DNA of 64,000 bases from Acanthaster planci (Eukaryota; Echinodermata; Asteroidea; Valvatida; Acanthasteridae): positions 3,084-67,083 of the forward strand of contig NW_019091453.1 of assembly GCF_001949145.1 (NCBI RefSeq), in the 5' to 3' direction. The notes under the pieces were generated by a model. That model ran no database searches. It was not told where the DNA came from and worked only from the letters and a program-made list of their open reading frames with translations. Each line of letters starts with the position of its first letter. The first letter of the stretch is position 1. This document shows, piece by piece, positions 59,000 to 64,000 of the stretch. The position numbers and the translations under genes are program-made.

Positions 59000-61900
59000 G
59001 CCAGGGGAGCTGGTTTCCAGAGTTGTTTGTTGTTGTTTTTTGAGCTTTATTATTATTTTTTTCTCTCTCTTTCTTTCTTCAGTTGGTTTCTTTTCTTTGC
59101 TTTTGTTTTTCGTTCTTGCTTTTTTATTTGGTTTTGTCTTTTGGTCCGTTGTGGATTGATATGGTTAGGAAAGCAGGTGGTGCCCCCAGTTTGGGGGAGT
59201 TTTCAGTGTTGAGGTAAAAGAAGCTTACTTGTGTAAATATTTGAGCAACACTGTAACACACCTTAGCATTGCATTACATATCGAATGATAAGTCTTGGCA
59301 TCAGTGCAAAAGTAATGGCAGACACAAGCATTGCAGCTGGCATTACACAATCGTAGCAATCGCAGCATTGTGTCCCCCCCCCCGAAAAATTGACCAAAAT
59401 CACTTCTCCAAGTGTTATCAACTGTGTGTATATATTGTACAGTTATGTAAATATGATTGTGAAGATTCCTGCAGAGGACTCATTCAGATGAATATTTGTG
59501 AAGATATTTAATGTTTGAAAGCAAATCTCTCTGGGTTGAATTTGACTCTGCCTTTAATTTTTTGCATTGCAATGGACATTGTTGTAATTGTACTCTGGTT
59601 GGATTTGTGAATTTGTGGCAGGAATAATTTTCAAAATAAATAATGCTCATTTATTACATATAATTGAAAAATTATTCAGGTTTCAGGACTTGAATTGTTC
59701 TGAAATCAGTCTCATTAAATTCAAGGTATTTGTATGTTTTGGCATGAGACTTCTTCAATTTAGTCACCGACCTACACAGTGTTTAAAGTCATTCTTGTAT
59801 TTATATACTTCAAGGTTTTTGCAAGACAAAACAAATGAATATTATATGTAGCATAATATGTATGTTGTGGCAATGTCTTGTTCTTGCTTATATGTACTTA
59901 CTATTTGAATTTCAATATTGGTGCAGCTCTTTTATCATGATGATTTTAAATTTGTAATATTAATTGAAGTAGATCCACCTGAATCATGCTTATTTATCGG
60001 CTAGGAGATTTGAGCTATTACATCTTCTGCTTAGACCGGGTGACAATTAGGGGTAGTGGCACGTACCCCATTCTCTCCATCCCCCCTTCATTTCAAGTCT
60101 TGAAATGAACACAAGCCATGGACAACCTGCTGTCCATTTGCTTTTGGTGCCACTTAGAAAAGTTTGTGCATCCTTGGGTGCCCCTCCCCCAAAATGTAAC
60201 CCTACTAATTCCACTGCCAGACAGATGTAAACTGTGGAATGCACACAACCTCTGCATTTTCCTATTAAGGGCACTAGACAGGTCTAGAAAGAAGTACAAC
60301 CTGCGTTGGAGGTTTGGGGTCACATTTTAAACCTTTTTCGGGGTATTGTTCCAATTTTACCGTTTCTCCCGAGGCCCATTTGCAAAAGGGGAGGGACACT
60401 TCTTTTTCCTGTGACCTTTCTATCAGAGCATAATACTTAAGTGAAACAATTATTTGTGTTTCTATGGCTGAAATGTATCTCCATTGTCCCCGACTTCCTC
60501 TTGTATGTGAGCTGTGAATTTGTAGCTCCCAGTACGGAAATTACTATGCACGATTCACCAGCTTGCTTTTGACAGTAGAGGAAAATCCTTCATATATTGC
60601 CTTTTTTTTTTCATTTTTTTTCAAATTCCATTGCCGTTTTGCTTCAGATCAGAGTATTGTATTGATGGCCTGTGGTCAGGCGTTGCCGCTGTAATAAAAT
60701 ATTAGTTAAAACAAAGAAGAGTTGCAGTTGAAATATGTTGAGAGGTTTGTTGTATTACTTTGTTGAATGACTGATGAGAGTGATTACTCTGATCGATTCA
60801 TAAGGTGGATGACAGATTCTGGTAATTTGCAATTGATTAGATAAGAATCACTTTATCAAGTGGACAATTCAGTTATTTATTTATTTATTTAAAACAAATA
60901 AGTATGCAAATTGATGTTGTTTTCCGTCATGGACATGAGTGCAGTGGCGATGATGTCATCTGCTGTTTCAATTTTCGTCACCATTCACTTGCCACACTTT
61001 CGATCTCTTCATACCAGATCGCTCGCACAGCGATCCATATCCGCGGGAAGATGGGCAATCAAAAGAAAAACCTCACCGGTGTCAAACCCAGCGGCAAGCA
61101 CATTGCCTCTCTTCCGTATTATTCTGTACCACTGCCCAGGCTGCCCGCTGAGCACTACGTCATCATCATTAAGGGCAAGGACGATTTGACGTGATCAGAG
61201 GTTTAGATTGGTTTGGACCGAGCGCTGGGGAAGAGGTCTCACAAACAATGCTTTGATCACTGAAAAAGTGTGTTTTCTGCCCTATAAAACTCCCGCTGGT
61301 ACAGTTCATTAGCGGCAAATGAAATTTTTTGTTGTATATTCTGACCAAACTGTCAACTGCCATGCCCACACGAGGACTGTGAGGGAGCCCTGCATCCATA
61401 TGTTTTAAGATACAGGACAGAAGAAAATGCAATATTGCAAGGAAGACTGTCTTGAGGTCTTGGCTTCATTTTCTTAACGGGCCTGTTAAAGAGCTTTCCT
61501 CAGCATGAAACGACACTATATTTTTCCTCCAAATTCATGGCGGGAAAGAAGGCGGCAAGCCTTTCTGTCCATCTTTCCTCTCACGTTCCATCACTGGTTC
61601 AGCATCTATACATTGCAGAGAAGACGACTGACCCCNATTAGGCCTACAATACAACTGAAATATAAACTGCATAGAAACCTAATCCAATTCAAAACTATTT
61701 CGATTGAATTCAGGAAAATCTGCGTCCATCTATCAGTTTATCTCCGGGAACCATAGGATTTTGACCCGGATATACAAAGACATACTGGGAGGGGAGATTC
61801 AACGCAAGTAACGGTGGCGTGCCGACATCGAACAAGATCGATGAGGACTTCTCCAGTTGACACATGTAACCCAGCTTAGCGAGTTGGGGAGGGAGATGAT

Positions 61901-64000
61901 ACGCTATTTCTGGAATATGTAGTTTTATATTCTGACTACAGAGACACAAAGCCTTACAAAATGAACTAAGACACTGAACATTGTTACGTGGTGTTAATTC
62001 AGAGGGGGCTTGTATTTTTTGTACATGTATAACATTTAACGTAAACTCTATAGCACCCCATGCTTTTTTTGCTGTTCATCACCTTGAACAAAATGGACAG
62101 AAAAAATAAAAGTTTAATTGGAAATAATCCCCGTTATTGATTGGCTGGAAATAACATATTGACGGATAAACTGATCGATTTACTGAACGAGGTTCCGACT
62201 GTGAAGGGCATGGCTGTGACATTTTTTTCGTATATGGTAGAATTTGGTTTCGAATATGGGACAGTTGTTGGTTATTGATATTCGGTAACAAGGAAAGTAC
62301 ATGTAAGGATCTCCTCATACGGAACCACGACTAAGCCATCAAGCCTACACCCAAAGGACAATGATGGCTACAAGTTATTCCTTGGTTCACAGTACTACAC
62401 CGTTACGATTGATTGATCGTACATGTACATTGTAATTCCTCCGATCTCCAGTGCCTTGGTTGATTGTCATTCATAACTAAATAAATTGGACGGATTTTAC
62501 AGTGCCCCCACATTACAGAAAGTTACAGAGTGATCAGGAATGATATCTATTGGCGAGACCTGGATGACCCAAATATCATTTGTCTTTTGTATTTCAGCAG
62601 AAGTGGAACCGGTGTATCGATCCGGATCTCTGAGACTACTGAAGGTATAGTCATATCATAGATTCTATCAAGATCCGTCAGTGTCATGTTCGGATTTCCC
62701 GTCAGATCAAAGGGCTGATGTTGGCCTACTTACCCACATATTCATCACTGAGGAATGTGCGCATTAAAATAATTCTGTTCTGTGCAATTCAGTGGCGCGG
62801 CTTGGGTGCTGAGGGAACTCGAGACCCGGCCCCTGTCGTCAATTTTTAAACATTTTTTTCAACTTTCTGTAAACGAAGAAAGAATATAAACCTACATTTT
62901 AAATTGGACCTAGCTCTGATGAAGCCATTCATCCCAGCCCCAGTAGGGGGTTTGAGTATCATTAGTTATTTGTGTGTGCGCTTGTTTTTTTGGGGGGGGG
63001 TTCGACTCAGAGCCCCCCCCCCTTCAATCCAGGGTGCGCCACTGGGATGATCAACCTGCACCTTAAACCTACGTGTACATGTGTGTCCAGTACAAAAGTA
63101 TTGCTGTCCCGCGATGAATGTATCCTTCAGTCCGCTGCGGACATACATGTACATGTGTACATGTACATCTACATGTTGGTGGCGCATTCCCGTCCACGGC
63201 TTGTGGAGCCGGAGCTCCGTTAGTGTGCAAAACATAGACTTTTGTACAGGTCGTTCTGAATGTTTTCTACGTAGCAATGCCATTTTGATGGGGGAATGTT
63301 CAGTGTACATGTACTAGAAAAGGGAGCACTGCAATCAGCATCCGTGTGATATGGTTTGATGTTATTTCGCCTATCACCCACTGCAAAATCAAAAAGTGCG
63401 GGAGAAGGGGGCTCAGCATATCTTTTATGCCGACGCTGTTCATCGTGAGTGGGGCATATCGGACAAAATAGGCTTTACTCTGAATGACGCCAAAAATTCC
63501 GAAGTTGGCACTGTGCACTGTAAAGGACAAGGCGGTGGTGAAAAAAGGGCCACCTAGATGGAAAGGGTACTTTACAGAAATAATGAGTAAATATCCCTCC
63601 TTGGTTAATGCTGCCAGTGCGTCAAAAGTTACGGGAGGAGTCAGGTTTTTCTGCGGGGGATTCAGGATTTTTTTTTTCGCGAAGGGGGATACTCTGTTGT
63701 CGCCGTTGGTAGAATAATTTTTGTCCCTCTGTTTTGTCCATAATCGTACACCGAAAATGAGACCCCAACATGCTAAATGCTTTTGGGGGGATCTTCCAAG
63801 CTTTAGACGCAGGTAAATGGCAGTAAACAGGAGGCTTGACCCCCACTCCAGCAGCACAAAACGTACTAAAGTTTCAGTATAATTAGCACTTCATTACATC
63901 CGATTGTGCGGATCTGAGAGTTAAAAAATCCAAACTAAGAACTATGGAGAGGTTTTAGCGACCAAATGCTTTAAAATTTCAGAATGTATTTTTGGTGAAA
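59000..64000. other. Repeat-rich downstream region without a supportable gene
   Basis: Apart from the weak frame near 61.1 kb, the region is A+T-rich with G- and T-homopolymer runs (62988-63015, 63668-63680) and palindromic ACATGTACATG words near 63.15 kb. Base 61636 is an N. The open frames near 63.3-63.9 kb overlap on both strands and resemble no family. Confidence 0.55.
61018..61194 (+). CDS. Weak exon-like open frame, unidentified
   Basis: After an acceptor-like TCATACCAG at 61017 the frame encodes ARTAIHIRGKMGNQ, then GVKPSGKHIASLPYYSVPLP and RLPAEHYVIIIKGKDDLT before TGA. G+C content and codon choice (AAG, GCC, CAC, CTG) resemble the real exons here more than the flanks. The ending has the look of an extracellular beta-sandwich domain, as in some von Willebrand A-domain proteins, but this is not an identification. 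The opposite strand is also open over much of the stretch. No partner exon was found, so it may be a gene fragment or chance. Confidence 0.2.
   Translation: MARTAIHIRGKMGNQKKNLTGVKPSGKHIASLPYYSVPLPRLPAEHYVIIIKGKDDLT

Noticed and set aside
62790-63048. Possible hAT element with CAGTGGCGC...GCGCCACTG ends
   Set aside because: Only about 10 terminal bases match, and the 8-bp flanks (GTGCAATT and GGATGATC) differ, so there is no target duplication.
63300-63857. 185-codon minus-strand open frame near the right end
   Set aside because: It is the longest frame outside BTBD7, but its composition is hydrophobic low-information, other frames overlap it on both strands, and it resembles degraded repeat sequence.
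1-64000. Prokaryote-type systems (operons, CRISPR, toxin-antitoxin, phage genes)
   Set aside because: Genes are spliced with GT/AG introns, and no such signatures are present.

Overview
This is a eukaryotic, intron-rich window, most likely from a marine invertebrate deuterostome. An echinoderm is my best guess, and a hemichordate or cephalochordate is not excluded. The basis is a spliced invertebrate-type arylsulfatase gene, a BTBD7 orthologue with long introns, A+T-rich noncoding DNA saturated with ACATGTACATGT-type palindromes, and many short non-autonomous transposons and tRNA-derived SINEs. There is no bacterial operon, CRISPR array or phage-like segment.

Layout. (1) 580-6274, minus strand: the 5' six coding exons of a secreted or lysosomal arylsulfatase. 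All splice sites are GT/AG and all phases close. The active-site Cys-Ser-Pro-Ser-Arg motif is intact, and the 3' exons lie beyond the left edge. (2) 6275 to about 25786: about 19.5 kb without a supportable gene, built of palindromic simple sequence, foldback elements and a few possible regulatory clusters. (3) 26518-55648, plus strand: a complete seven-coding-exon BTBD7 orthologue (two BTB domains, a BACK domain and conserved C-terminal blocks; 859 codons plus stop). It starts at an ATG that preserves an N-myristoylation signal and has introns from 0.9 to 14.3 kb. (4) 55649-64000: a probable BTBD7 3' UTR, then repeat-rich DNA with one weak exon-like stretch near 61.1 kb and one undetermined base at 61636.

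The two genes are divergently oriented (sulfatase leftward, BTBD7 rightward), about 20 kb apart, and have no evident functional link. The less expected content is the mobile-element landscape. It includes a TTAA-flanked 509-bp foldback, a hAT-like element with near-perfect 8-bp target duplications, a Mutator-like MITE with a perfect 9-bp duplication, and two MITE families each present as two recognisable copies. One of those copies carries a nested insertion. There is also a 59-70 bp palindromic micro-element with TTAACCCTAA ends in four copies, and a self-similar foldback built from a GACGCCTCA word. All family assignments come from reading the sequence, without database searches.
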